From Symbiodinium natans (Eukaryota > Sar > Dinophyceae > Suessiales > Symbiodiniaceae): DNA of 64,000 nucleotides. This document shows positions 10,207 to 19,835 of the stretch, piece after piece. The stretch is from contig CAJNDS010002822.1 of assembly GCA_905221605.1 (NCBI GenBank), forward strand, positions 126,001 to 190,000, written 5' to 3'. The translations under genes were made by a program, and so were the position numbers. Position 1 is the first letter of the stretch. Every line of letters begins with the position of its first letter. The notes beneath the pieces are model-generated. The model was not told the DNA's origin. It did not search any database and saw only the letters and a program-made list of their open reading frames with translations.

Positions 10207-11031
10207 TTGGCAGTCATGGAGATCGTGGTGGCAAACCAACTTAACCAGGGGGAAGACCCCCCATCGGACTTTTACCTGTCCGAATGGCTCCTCCTCTTCT
10301 GCGCGGCATGGACATTGCTCACCCTGCCATGCGCGGCCGTGTGGATCCTTCAATGCTGCTGCTGGGGAACACCGCGAGGACTCAGTGTGGTGGATCAGGC
10401 GGTGCAAAACAGGGATCGAACATGGGGAGCAGGACGCCGAGGGCAACTTCCAGGCCAAGAGCAACTTCCAGGTCCCGCTCCAGAATGGCAACACCTAGAA
10501 CGCCAAGGGTGCCGTCCAGATCGAGGCCAAGAGCAACTTCCAGGTCCCGCTCCTGGATGGCAACACCCAGAACGCCAAGGACGCCTTCCAGATCGAGGGC
10601 GAATTCTAGGTCAAGATCCAGGGCAACAGCCACCAAACCTAGGGCCGGGGCATCAGCATCAAAGCCACAGGCCACAGTCTCCACAAGAGGCCCCGTCCTT
10701 CAGGGGCCCGTCCCTCGAGCTCCCGGCGCGGCTCCCAGCGCAACCTCCGCAACATGGACTTCAAAGCTCGCAGCTCTTTCCGCCGGGCGCGGCGCGGGAT
10801 CAAGCTCATCACCTCCGGCGCCGCTCAGCTGCACAAGAGGCCACGGCGCAACATGGTGGAGCATACCCGGCTTCAACAAACATGGGCCCTCTGAGCACCT
10901 TCGGAGGCGGGAGCTCAACACCGCCATGGCAGCTACTCAGGCCGGCCAAGGGCTACGGCTACGGAGTGGAAGCCGAACCCAAAACCCATTTGGAACGGGC
11001 GATAGGAAGAAAATGGGCAGCCGGATCATGA
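10207..11031 (+). CDS. Overlapping open frame upstream of recombinase
   Basis: A 274-aa frame beginning MEIVVANQLNQGEDPPSDFY after its second Met, followed by a hydrophobic stretch (WLLLFCAAWTLLTLPCAAVW) that could span a membrane. It then becomes the +1 shadow of the Arg/Ser-rich repeats of ORF3. It may be the true N-terminus of ORF3 joined by splicing or frameshifting, or a chance frame. Confidence 0.3.
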   Translation: MAVMEIVVANQLNQGEDPPSDFYLSEWLLLFCAAWTLLTLPCAAVWILQCCCWGTPRGLSVVDQAVQNRDRTWGAGRRGQLPGQEQLPGPAPEWQHLERQGCRPDRGQEQLPGPAPGWQHPERQGRLPDRGRILGQDPGQQPPNLGPGHQHQSHRPQSPQEAPSFRGPSLELPARLPAQPPQHGLQSSQLFPPGAARDQAHHLRRRSAAQEATAQHGGAYPASTNMGPLSTFGGGSSTPPWQLLRPAKGYGYGVEAEPKTHLERAIGRKWAAGS

Positions 11032-12500
11032 AGCACGTCACGCAAGCTCTGGGCAAAGTTCATTTGCCCTTGGGAGGCATCCTCCCGACCAAGGGCACGG
11101 CCAAGGCTGGCGGTGAGCGGGGCACACATCTCGATCCAGACTGTAATCCTCCCCGTGCTGCTCGACAAGACCTGGCAATACCCGCAACTCCAAGCAACAG
11201 CTCCAAAACCAAGTTCCAAATAGCACTCGAAGTTGCCGGTGACGAGGTCAAGTTGAAGGGGGCCATCAACGCATTTCGAGAGGGCTTCTACGCAAAGTCC
11301 AACCAAGCACCGCACACGAGGCGAAGACAAGATGCTCTTCAGTTGGCAGAGAGGGTGGCGAAAGGCCCTCCGTTTCCCCTCAGCGTGGACACCATCCATG
11401 GCTTCTCGGCGGCACTCAAAGTTGCTGGCTTTAAGTCGGCAAAGTCCTACTTGACGGAGCTCAAGATGATTCAGCTCGAGTTGGACATGGACATCTCCAC
11501 TGCGGCGAGGCGCGCTCTAGAGCTCGCCAAAAGGTCATTGAACCGCAACGCCGGGCCGGCCCGGAGAGCGCCGGAAGCCCAGCTAGAGGACTTCGATGCC
11601 AAGGGGAAGTCCAGGGAGCTTGTTCCCAACGAAGTGGCCTTCCCCTACCTCACCTACGCCCTGGCCCTTGTCTTCATGCTAAGAGGCATAGAGTTGGAGG
11701 AGCTCACCTGGGAGGATGTGTTCTTCGGCGCTCAAAACGAGTTGGTCTCCCTGTTCATCAAGTCGAGCAAGGTCGACCAAAGAGCACAAGGGGCAACGAG
11801 AACCTTAGGCTGCACTTGCAAGAGCCGCAAATCCAAGTGCCCTGTCGAGCTGATAAAGAAGCTGAAGATGAAGCATGAGCTACAATGGCCCGGCTCCACC
11901 GCAACAAACACACCTGTGCTGCGAGACTCAGAGGGAAGGAAGCCACCAAAGGCCACGGTAGCTCAGTCGTGGTCCAACTCGCTGGGCAAAGACGTGCAAG
12001 GCCACTCACCTCGCCGCAGCGGGGCCATGCTCTACGCGACCAAGGGGATGAGTGTGGCACAGATCGCTTTCTTAGGCCGTTGGAACTCCGGCGTGGTGTA
12101 CATCTACGCGGAGGAAGCTCTGAGCCGACTTCCTGCAAACCAGGCCGGGACGCTTCCTTGCAGACAGCAGCGCCGCCAAGCTGCCGGCGTGGTGGAGGAC
12201 AAGCCGGCACCAGAGCCGGTGCTATCCGCCCAACCACCGGTCTCAGCAACAGCGCTGTCGCCCAAGTGGGTCTTCAGTCATGGACGTTCTAAGGTGCAGC
12301 ACCTACTGAACCTGGCTTCAATGGATGGCCCGTCGGCAAGCTGGAGGACCAAATGCGGGTGGCCATTCGCACGAGGCAGCTCACATTTTACATTGACAAT
12401 GTCCCCTTCCCCCCGCTCCAAGTGCGGAAAGTGCAGATGCTCAAAAATCGTGGCCGCGGCAAGCCAGTCTGGGTCGGAGGTGGCGGCCGGGACGTCATGA
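10284..12500 (+). CDS. DIRS-like ORF3: tyrosine recombinase
   Basis: A 738-aa ORF. The first ~150 residues are an Arg/Ser-rich repeat region (TSRSRSRMATPRTPR) containing a 72-bp duplication. The recombinase core lies at ~370-620: first catalytic Arg in LVFMLRGIELEELTW (R467), H-x-x-R in GHSPRRSG (H574, R577), Trp in LGRWNSG (W600) and a tyrosine nucleophile in VVYIYAEEAL (Y606 or Y608). This enzyme would integrate the circular DNA copy without target duplication, matching the clean insertion. A C-terminal tail with CGWPF and KCGKC suggests a zinc-binding end. The stop codon lies inside repeat B1. The true start is uncertain: an upstream overlapping frame (10207-11031) also stays open. Confidence 0.85.
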   Translation: MAPPLLRGMDIAHPAMRGRVDPSMLLLGNTARTQCGGSGGAKQGSNMGSRTPRATSRPRATSRSRSRMATPRTPRVPSRSRPRATSRSRSWMATPRTPRTPSRSRANSRSRSRATATKPRAGASASKPQATVSTRGPVLQGPVPRAPGAAPSATSATWTSKLAALSAGRGAGSSSSPPAPLSCTRGHGATWWSIPGFNKHGPSEHLRRRELNTAMAATQAGQGLRLRSGSRTQNPFGTGDRKKMGSRIMKHVTQALGKVHLPLGGILPTKGTAKAGGERGTHLDPDCNPPRAARQDLAIPATPSNSSKTKFQIALEVAGDEVKLKGAINAFREGFYAKSNQAPHTRRRQDALQLAERVAKGPPFPLSVDTIHGFSAALKVAGFKSAKSYLTELKMIQLELDMDISTAARRALELAKRSLNRNAGPARRAPEAQLEDFDAKGKSRELVPNEVAFPYLTYALALVFMLRGIELEELTWEDVFFGAQNELVSLFIKSSKVDQRAQGATRTLGCTCKSRKSKCPVELIKKLKMKHELQWPGSTATNTPVLRDSEGRKPPKATVAQSWSNSLGKDVQGHSPRRSGAMLYATKGMSVAQIAFLGRWNSGVVYIYAEEALSRLPANQAGTLPCRQQRRQAAGVVEDKPAPEPVLSAQPPVSATALSPKWVFSHGRSKVQHLLNLASMDGPSASWRTKCGWPFARGSSHFTLTMSPSPRSKCGKCRCSKIVAAASQSGSEVAAGTS
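10455..10600 (+). repeat. 72-bp tandem duplication in ORF3
   Basis: Two adjacent copies of a ~72-bp unit containing AAGAGCAACTTCCAGGTCCC, in frame, encode two near-identical 24-residue Arg/Ser/Pro blocks at the N-terminus of the recombinase ORF. Confidence 0.75.
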
Positions 12501-12590
12501 GTAACGATTGCTGAGCGCTGCAATTCAGAAAAGCACAACTTGCACCTGAAGGGAGGAGGGTGGGCCTCCGTACATGTGACGATGTTGCCT
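12480..12590 (+). repeat. Split direct repeat B1 (111 bp)
   Basis: Identical as read to 12740-12850 (B2). Contains the ORF3 stop codon and passes directly into A2. Confidence 0.93.
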
Positions 12591-12722
12591 CGCAAAACCT
12601 GAAAGGATTGTGGGGCATAAGAGTAAACATGTTTGGGCCGGGGGGGTGGGCATCAAATGTACCTGCTGAAGCCTTTTCGGGCCGAGATGGCCTGATATAC
12701 AGGCTGGTGCAGGCTTCTTGCC
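12591..12722 (+). repeat. Split direct repeat A2 (132 bp)
   Basis: Copy of A1. The A2-B2 pair, with a 17-bp C-rich spacer, matches the terminal arrangement of PAT/Ngaro elements. Confidence 0.93.
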
Positions 12723-12739
12723 CCCACCCACCAACCCCC

Positions 12740-12850
12740 GTGGCGGCCGGGACGTCATGAGTAACGATTGCTGAGCGCTGCAATTCAGAAAAGCACAACT
12801 TGCACCTGAAGGGAGGAGGGTGGGCCTCCGTACATGTGACGATGTTGCCT
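12740..12850 (+). repeat. Split direct repeat B2 (111 bp)
   Basis: Last segment of the element. Ends GATGTTGCCT, directly followed by TAGGGTTTAGGG of the host tract. Confidence 0.93.
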
Positions 12851-12955
12851 TAGGGTTTAGGGTTTAGGGTTTAGGGTTTAGGGTTTAGGGTTTAGGGTTT
12901 AGGGTTTAGGGTTTAGGGTTTAGGGTTTAGGGTTTAAGGTTTAGGGTTTAGGGGT
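12851..12955 (+). repeat. (TTTAGGG)n tract: right flank of insertion
   Basis: About fifteen heptamers that continue in register from the left flank at 5372. Confidence 0.95.
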
Positions 12956-13131
12956 AGCCTTTTAACCTTGTGGGGATGTACAATCCTACCGTAATTTGAA
13001 GGTTAAGCATTTGTGGCCCAGGGTACTCAGCAAGTAGGTTTTTAGTACAATCACAACAGTCGCAGCAACAGTAAGATATTGGCTACGCGATTTTCAAGAA
13101 TGTAGCTGTTCTCTCGCCCTGTCGCCGCCAG

Positions 13132-13820
13132 GTGTGATATCTCCGCCACCTGGTCGTGCGACACACATCCGCCACGCAGGGAGCTGTGTGCTGCAGTCCC
13201 GGCCAGGTGAGCGAGAGGGGGCTCCTCAAATCAGTGCAGAGGCGCCACCGACTGCAAGTGGGGCGACTGCCGCTTACTTCGCCCCCCTGCCCAAGAGCCC
13301 GGCATCGGGAACTGGACGCCTGGCGGACTTCCTTGCTCCGAGCAGCCCGAGCCTAAGTAGCTCCCTGGATCGGAACCTGCGGCCGAAAACCGTGGGCGGT
13401 GTCGGCCTGGGTGCACGGCCCTGTTCTGCTGGGCCTCGGCTGGCCGAGCGGCGCCGCAGCGATCAGACCCTGGCCATCAAGTGGCTGACCTGGGACAGCC
13501 TTGGCATCGAGAGCAAGGAGCCCAAGGAGCCCTATTCGCGGGAAGTGAAGGAGGCGCGAGAGGTGGAGCCCGTGGAGCCTGCGCGGTCCTGGAGCTGCCA
13601 GGAGCCGACGTCGCAGACGTCGCAGACGTCGCAGACCGAGAAGCTGGCGCTGGCGACCTTGAGATCCTGGGCGACCACTGCCGTCACGGCCACGGCCAAA
13701 GCAGACTTGGAGTGCTCCTTGTCACCCGACAACGCGGACAACGCCGACCTCCCGAGTAAGGCATACAACCCGCCGTGCGTCCCGGCTTTCAGACCGAAGC
13801 GTCAAGCGAAGCCCTGCTAA
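13132..13820 (+). CDS. Unrecognised long exon candidate
   Basis: Open on the plus strand for 229 codons from a CGCCAG acceptor to a TAA stop. The product is Ser/Pro/Glu-rich and low complexity (SQTSQTSQTEKLALATLRSW, ATAKADLECSLSPDNADNAD). A 9-bp unit GCAGACGTC is repeated three times. No domain recognised. Other frames of this GC-rich stretch are partly open, so coding status is moderate. It could be the last exon of a gene whose intron hosts the retrotransposon. Confidence 0.35.
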
Positions 13821-14400
13821 CGAAGGGAGATGCTGCCATTCCAGCGGATTCCAGCGCCCGGAGTTCAAAAGAGGGCACCTGGCCTCAAGGGGTAGCGTAG
13901 CCAGCGCAGCACCTCAGATTTGCCAGGTTGAGAGGTTGGTTTCTATCTCTAACCGTTGGCTGTTCTCGGTTCCCCAACCTGAGGCACAAGCCGCAGCAGT
14001 CGTTGACACAACATGCGGTTAGCATCTCCCCGGCCTCAGTGGTCCATGGGGTACAAAAGGGGGCCCTAAACAGCAATCAGATGAAAACCCCAAGCCCTCA
14101 AGCCCTGTAAGCCCTAACCCCCTTCGCCTCCCTTCCCAACGTTCCTCCTCCCTTTGGGTGCCTCATGCGGCCGCTTGGGGGTGGCTATGGCGAGCGAGCT
14201 AAGCTTCAGAGCATGCCAAGGACATGGGTAGAGGGGGTTTAGGGCAGTTGAGGGTTTAATGTTTGGGTGTAGGGTTTAGGGTTGAGGGTTTAGGATTCAG
14301 GGTTCAGGGTTTGGGGTTGAAGTACGGATCTGTTGAGGGTATGGGTTTCTTTGGGTGTCGCGATGATTCAGGTCCAGGGCTTAGAGGGTTTGATGATGTC
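13821..14400. other. Interval without a supported gene
   Basis: Mixed sequence followed by degenerate TTTAGGG repeats from about 14230. No coding island stands out. Confidence 0.5.
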
Positions 14401-14517
14401 TAACCCCAAACCCTAAACCCCAAACCCCAAACCCTAAACCCTAAACCCTAAAACCCCCCCCCCCCCCAAAGGGTGTGGTATGGCTTGTTTGGTGACTGGG
14501 GTTCCGAGGGTTTAAAG

Positions 14518-14576
14518 GAACCCTGAAGCCCAGCGCCTGCGAAGGAAGAAAGGCGGCTCCTCCGAGGCTTCTGGGG
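14518..14576. other. Exon-like island 8
   Basis: Short island between a CCCTAAA tract/poly-C run and a TTTAGGG tract. The plus reading NPEAQRLRRKKGGSSEASG lies between an AAAG acceptor and a GTTTAGGG donor. Strand unproven. Confidence 0.3.
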
Positions 14577-14870
14577 GTTTAGGGTTTAGTTTCTGGGGTT
14601 TAGGGTTTTGGGGTTTTAGGTTTAGGGTTTAGGGTGTAGGGTTTAGGGTTCAGGATTTAGGGTTTAGGGTGTAGGGTTTTGGGGGTTTGGGAGTTTAGGG
14701 TTAGGGTTTAGGGGGTTTAGGAGTTTAGGGTTCTAAGGTTTTGGGGTTTGGGGTTTAGGGTTTGGGGTCAGGGTTTAGGGGTTAGGGTTTAGGGTTTAGG
14801 GTCTTAGGGTGTTAAGGTTTTGAGGTTTGAGGATTTAGGGTTTAGGGTTTTAGGGTTGAAGATATAGAGG
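14577..14870 (+). repeat. Long degenerate TTTAGGG tract
   Basis: About 300 bp of TTTAGGG with variants (GGTGTAG, GGGTTTGG, TTTTAGGG), all in G-strand orientation. Confidence 0.9.
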
Positions 14871-14954
14871 CGTCAGGGTAAAGGGATGAGGCTTAGGAAG
14901 TTTGTGTGCGTTGAGAGCTTCGATGGTTGGGTCGTCTTTGGAGGGGGTGTAATC

Positions 14955-15048
14955 TTAAAACCCTCAACCCTAAACCCTAAACCCTAAACCCTCAACCCTA
15001 AACCCTGAACCCTAAACCCTAAACCCTAAACCCTAAACCCTAAACCCC
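14955..15048 (-). repeat. (CCCTAAA)n tract
   Basis: C-strand array immediately before island 9, with CCCTCAA and CCCTGAA variants. Confidence 0.95.
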
Positions 15049-15055
15049 TTGCCAG

Positions 15056-15142
15056 GTACGGGGTGACCACCAAATCTTCCTCGAGCGCTCGGCTAGCTCG
15101 CTGGCTGCCTCTGTCGTGGAGTCCTCGCAGATGCTGAAGGCG
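15056..15142. other. Exon-like island 9
   Basis: An 87-bp island. The plus strand, between GCCAG and GTAGGC, gives 29 codons (RGDHQIFLERSASSLAASVV...). The minus strand gives ICEDSTTEAASELAERSRKI. Both look like protein, so the strand is undecided. Confidence 0.35.
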
Positions 15143-15427
15143 GTAGGCGCGGTGCGGGGTGAGGGGTTAGGGTCTCGGGTTTGGGGTTTTAGGGTTTAGG
15201 GTTCAGGATGTAAGGAGGTGCTAAGGGAGGGTTGCAAGCTGTTCGAGATCGATGCTCCAGTCTGAGTTCCCTAAACACCCCAAACCCGAACTCCCCGGAC
15301 CAAAACAGGCGAAAGGAAACAGTCAAAGGCCTCCCTAAGCTGTATGAAGTCTAACTCGTAAACCCCTAAACCCTAAACCCTAGACCCTAAACCCTAAACC
15401 CTAAACCCTTAACCCCAAACCAAGAAG

Positions 15428-15510
15428 AGAGGCGGCATTCCCTCGCGTCCGGTGCCGGGCGCAGACCTGGCCAGCTCGGGATTAGGCCGCAGCGGGCCGG
15501 ACTTCGGGGG
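15428..15510. other. Exon-like island 10
   Basis: GC-rich stop-free island (plus: RGGIPSRPVPGADLASSGLG) between a CCCTAAA tract and GGGTTTAGGGGG repeats. Product unknown. Confidence 0.3.
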
Positions 15511-16104
15511 GTTCGGGGGGTTTAGGGGGTTTAGGGGGTCTGGGGAATAAGGGGGTTTGAGGGGATGGGGGTTGAGGGCGTTCGGGGAGTTGAGAGCTCA
15601 TTTCAACTGCTGCTGTGTCACATTCTTTCGTGTTGTTCCTTACTGTCTTCTCACTTTTGCCGCATGCCGTGTCGCTTTTTTCGCACTCGCGATCTCACTT
15701 TCCGGCAGGTTTCATTTGTGCTTTATTCTCACCAACGGTAGTTTCCAAAAGTATGGTCCCTTCCGGTGTGCCCATGACAAGTAGGCCCCCTTCATAAAGG
15801 GGCTCCACAATTTGGGAGACCACCATTCCGAGGATGAACCCTAGAGTGGTCGTCACAATGCCCCCTCGTTGTCGTCCAGAAGCCATCGTCCCTCACCCCA
15901 GGCTTCGCCACCCTAAACCCTAAACCCTTAGAAACCTTAAACTTGCACGAAACTTTCAACCCTTGACGCCTGACGCTCCGAACCCGAGAGACCTTCTAAG
16001 ATCCCCTAAAGAGCCCAAAGCCAGGTGTGGTCACGCCTGGGGTCCAGCTCACGGTGTCCGGGGCCTTGACGACTTTTCTTGCAGGTTTTGGGTGCAGGGA
16101 TCAT

Positions 16105-16206
16105 TTGGGGGGCTTCCGAAAATAGGGGTACCCTTTTTGGGGGTTCCGATGATCAGGATTAGAGTATTCTGGGGTATACTAGGGCGGACCCTATTTTGAG
16201 AATACC
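16105..16206. repeat. Possible degenerate MITE-2 copy
   Basis: Begins with GGGGGGCTTCCGAAAATAGG, like the terminal inverted repeat of the family at 54651 and 56072. The right end is weak. Confidence 0.4.
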
Positions 16207-16403
16207 ATTTCATCGTGACAAGAAACACGCGGTTTGGTGTTCAGCGTTTGGAGGTTGATTAGGGGTTTAGAGTTCAAAAGTGCTTTCAGGGTTATAAGGT
16301 TGATCGAGGGTTTGGGGGACTTGTTGCCATACAAGCCATATTCCGGTCGAAGAAGAGAGAGGAATCCTGAACGCAGTTCTTGCACAGTCTCCCAAGGACT
16401 CAC

Positions 16404-16601
16404 CATGCGACCTGCAGCTCTTTCTTCGGGCATCCTCTCCATTACGACCAGGTCATCAGAATCCCTAGGCTCTGTCAAGCATAAAGCCTCCACCTCTTCA
16501 ATATCAACCCTACACTCCCAAGAGTCCCACACCCCTGGTGCTGCAAAAAGACAACCTGCCCGAGGCAGCCGCATCAGGTCTCCGAGGCGGGTGTGCCGGA
16601 T
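16404..16601 (-). CDS. Candidate minus-strand exon, unrecognised
   Basis: On the minus strand this 198-bp block lies between an acceptor (AAAGACAG) and a canonical donor (GTGAGTCC). It reads exactly 66 codons, including VDIEEVEALCLTEPRDSDDL and MERMPEERAAG. The acidic, well-mixed composition looks more genuine than the Ser-rich plus-strand shadow. No family recognised. If real, at least one gene here runs opposite to the ARS2-like and HAD genes. Confidence 0.45.
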
Positions 16602-17530
16602 CTGTCTTTGGGTACCTTGAGGGCTAAACCCCAAACCCTAAATTCTATCACCCTACGACCCTATCAACCCTGTGACCCTATAAACCCTCAAGCCTACAAG
16701 CCCTAAACGTTGTCATTTTGGGTTGTTTTGCGCAAGAGTATTGCCTCGCTTCTTCGGCGTTGAGTTGCTTTGAGGTGTTGGGGTTTGGGTCTCTCCGTAT
16801 CGTTGGGGTCTAGGGTCCGAGTCCAGGCCAGAGGAGTTTGTTTTTGGTGGGGGGGAGGGCAACTGAAGAAAGCCCTGTTGGATTTAGACCTTCTTGGGTT
16901 TGCCATTCTCTTGTGAAAGTAAAGTTCGGTATTGGAGAAGTAAGAGAGCCCTTGTTTACGGTGTAAGTGTAGGGTTTAGGCTGTATGGTTCAGGGTCTAG
17001 GGGGGCCCAGTTCCTTTTTACAAAGGTGTGGCTCGGCATCTTTGAAAGGTGTGGCGCGTGGTCGACTTAGGGCCGGCCGAGGCGAGAGGAGCAAGATGCT
17101 ATTCCAGAGCCAAACCACACCTTCGCAAAAAGAATTGTTTTACTTCGAACATCCCCACCCTCGCTGTAGAGACTGTAGAGATACTCTGGTTGGGCACTCC
17201 AAGGACACTCTGGGCTTGGGCACTCCAGTCTGGGGCTGGGCACTCCAGAAACACTCTGGGGCTGGGAACGCCAGGGACACAGTGGGGTTGGGCACTCCAG
17301 GTTGAACACTCTGGGGTTGGCCACTCCGGGCGAGGAGAAGAGTTAGTTCCGGGCGAGGAGAAAAGTTAGTTAGTTCCGGGCGAGGAGAAGAGTTGAGTTT
17401 GAAATCTAATTGAAATCTAACAACCCCACACCGAGGGTGGGGAACAAGCCGCCGGCCACCCTAGCCAAGCCTAAAAAAGAACGAGCCACACCTTTCAAAC
17501 AAAAACCTCCGCCGGTTTAGGGTTTAGGTT

Positions 17531-17651
17531 GGGATGTTTCCCCTTGTAGTAACAGACCTGTTCCCCCTTATGCTAGCAGACCTGAATGGGGACTATAGTG
17601 CCCCCATTCCAATCCCAATCAAGGGCTGTTAGTATAAAGGGGGAACATCCC
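17531..17651. mobile_element. MITE-1 copy a
   Basis: Terminal inverted repeats GGGATGTTTCCCCTTGTAGT and (reverse complement of the right end) GGGATGTTCCCCCTTTATAC, then ACTAACAGNCCTG. About 120 bp with no coding capacity, so a non-autonomous foldback transposon is likely. Related copies lie at 20614, 40761, 49253 and 55779. Confidence 0.75.
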
Positions 17652-18049
17652 ACGCTTCAGGGGCTTATGGGGGTTTAGGGTTTAGGGTTTAAGGTTAGGG
17701 TCTAAGGGGTTTAGGGTCTTTTTTGTTGCTGCTCCTGTGTTCTCCCTGGTGAGGTGGCTCCGAAGTACCGTGGGTCTGCCCGGGAGCTCTTCGCAGTCGG
17801 GGGCTCAGGGCATCCTAAACCCAAACCCTCTGCCCTCTACCCTCTAAACCTGCATCCTAGATCCGAGAACCCCAGAACTCCAAATCCAAGAACCCTCAAT
17901 CCAAGGCTTCGGTGGTTCTGGGGCAGAGGATCTCAGGATGTTTGAGGGTTTAGCTAGCGGTTTCTAAGGCAACGAAAGTGTAAGCACGCATGCTGTAGAA
18001 ACTTGCGTCGCAACTCTGAACTCCCCCCCCAACCTCTTCAAAAAACAAG

Positions 18050-18190
18050 TGAAACCCTAAACCCGACACCCGAAACCCAAAACCCTAAGCCCTAAGCCCC
18101 TAAACCCCTAAACCCCTAAACCCTAAACCCTATAAACCCCTAAACCCTATAAACCCCTAAACCCTATAAACCCTAAGCCCTAAATTCCAA
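18050..18190 (-). repeat. CCCTAAA/CCCTATAAA tract
   Basis: C-strand heptamers with CCCTAAG and CCCTATAAA variants, upstream of island 11. Confidence 0.9.
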
Positions 18191-18241
18191 AGCCTAGGGC
18201 CCTCTGAGACTACCCCTCAGCCTCCCTGAGACCCTCAAAAG

Positions 18242-18290
18242 GCGCTCCAGGCGTCCACCTCCAGCAGCCTCGCGGCGCTGCCTGTAGGCG
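18242..18290. other. Exon-like island 11
   Basis: A 49-bp island bracketed by C- and G-strand tracts. Plus: ALQASTSSSLAALPVG with a GTTTGTAGG donor. Minus: SAARLLEVDAWSAF. Strand undecided. Confidence 0.3.
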
Positions 18291-18299
18291 GTTTGTAGG

Positions 18300-18410
18300 G
18301 TTTCTGAGAGGGTTTAGGGTTTAGGGTTTAGGCTTTAGGCTTTAGGGTTTAGGGTTTAGGGCTTAGGGCTTAGGGTTCAGGGTTCAGGGTTTAGGGTTTA
18401 GGGTGTAAGG
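18300..18410 (+). repeat. (TTTAGGG)n tract
   Basis: G-strand heptamers with GGCTTTA and GGGCTTA variants following island 11. Confidence 0.9.
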
Positions 18411-18938
18411 GGTTGGGGCGGGGGGGGGGTCGGGGGAGGGAGGTGGTGGGGTGGTGGGGTGGCGGGTGGTGGGGGGTTGGAAATAGAAGTGTAAGGGGGC
18501 AATGCATCGTCTTCTGTTTGTTTGAGGGGGTGGGCACGGTGGACTTGGGTTTCTGGGTGTGTCAGGACAACCTTGAACCCAAGAATCCTCCTGGTGATGG
18601 GAAGTGGTTTAGCTTCAACTCTAACCCTACAGCCTAAACGACACCCTAAACCATAAACCATGAGCCCTAAACCCTAAACTCTTGGGGGGAAAGGGTGCCC
18701 CACTTACTTTGTGGGGGGCGGCACCGAAGGCCCTTTCGGATCCAGCGTGTACAGCCACCAGGGAGGATCTAGCTTTCGTGTTTAGGCTTAAGCATGAAGA
18801 GGGGGGGGGTGTGTTGGCAAGAAGGGCTGGAACCCGACAACAAACCCTAAACCCTCAACCCTCAAACCTTACCCTTCAAACCCTAAACCCTCAAACCCTG
18901 AGCCCTCAAACCTCAAAGCCTCAACCCTAAACTGATAG

Positions 18939-19001
18939 GGCCGTTGCCTTCGACACCAGGTTCGGCAGGCAGCCGCCAGTCAAGTTCGTCGCGGCCGGAG
19001 G
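18939..19001. other. Exon-like island 12
   Basis: Plus: AVAFDTRFGRQPPVKFVAAG. Minus, from a TTAAG acceptor to a GC donor: PSGRDELDWRLPAEPGVE. Both are open; the minus reading is the more protein-like. Confidence 0.3.
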
Positions 19002-19224
19002 GCTTAACTAGGATTCCCACTGGTGCCCTATGAGCCTTTTTTTCTCTCAGAGTTTTCTGATACTCATGGCAGCCTCTGAAGATCATTTCAAGGTGTAGGG
19101 TTTATAGGGTTCAGGGTTATTGGGATTTAGGGTTTAGGGTTCGGGGTCTAAGCTTAGGGTTTAGGGATCCCCCGAAAACCCAAACGGTACTTAAACCCTA
19201 AACCCTAAATCCTAAAACCACCAG

Positions 19225-19290
19225 GTCAGCTTCCCCAAGACGGGGAGACCGGTCGCCCTCGCCCTCTGCCGCGGCCCGCGCGGTGGGAGG
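19225..19290. other. Exon-like island 13
   Basis: Plus, after CCACCAG: VSFPKTGRPVALALCRGPRG. Preceded by CCCTAAA, followed by TTTGGGG/TTTAGGG repeats. Unknown product. Confidence 0.3.
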
Positions 19291-19589
19291 CCAGGGGTTG
19301 GCTTCAGGGTTTGGGGTTTAGGGGTTTAGGGTTTGGGGTTTGGGATTTAGGGTTTAGGGTTTATATAGCGTTAGGGGTTTAGGGTATGGGGTTCGAGGTT
19401 TCTGGCTTCATGAGGTTGCCCAAGTTCACAGACTTGCAGGATCGTCTGCACAAACCTATGTTCTGGGGCTTGGAGGGGTTCAGGGTTGTTTTCTTGTACG
19501 GGTTTAGGGTAATTGGTTGAGGGTATGGGGGGGTAGTAGTTCTAGCTTTTTTGTTCCTGGCGCAGCTAGTGTCAAAGTTTTTGGAGTTA

Positions 19590-19632
19590 TCGGCGGGGCT
19601 TGAGCTTGACGGTCTTGCCCTGTGGAAGTTTC
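19590..19632 (-). CDS. Possible terminal exon on minus strand
   Basis: The minus strand after a GTGAG acceptor reads KLPQGKTVKLKPRR and stops at TAA, which looks like a basic protein C-terminus. Very short, so low confidence. Confidence 0.3.
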
Positions 19633-19768
19633 TCACTCGGTAGAGGCGAGTTCGAGAAATCCCAAAGCCCCAGAGCCCTAAATCCTCAAACTTAAAATCC
19701 TAAACCCGACTGTCATACCACAAGCCTTGAACCTCAAACCCTGCCCGGTTTGGCCTATCCTGTCCGAG

Positions 19769-19835
19769 GGCATCCAGATGCCGGGTACTCGCCGAGGATG
19801 GTCAGCGTCAAGGCCACTCGTGTGCGGCTAAGGGC
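19769..19835. other. Exon-like island 14
   Basis: Minus, from a CCTTAG acceptor: RTRVALTLTILGEYPASGCP. Plus: SRCRVLAEDGQRQGHSCAAK. Minus is preferred, but nothing is recognised. Confidence 0.3.

Larger units (their letters stand above)
5373..12850 (+). mobile_element. DIRS/Ngaro-PAT-like tyrosine-recombinase retrotransposon
   Basis: A 7,478-bp element on the plus strand. Order: A1 repeat, gag-like ORF, methyltransferase-like/RT/RNase H ORF, tyrosine recombinase ORF, B1, A2, 17-bp spacer, B2. Split direct repeats of this order, a YR instead of an integrase, and absence of a target duplication are the established hallmarks of PAT- and Ngaro-type DIRS retrotransposons. The flanks join as a seamless TTTAGGG array, so the boundaries are exact. 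A1/A2 and B1/B2 read identical, which suggests recent insertion, although ORF2 may be truncated at its RNase H end. Confidence 0.9.
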
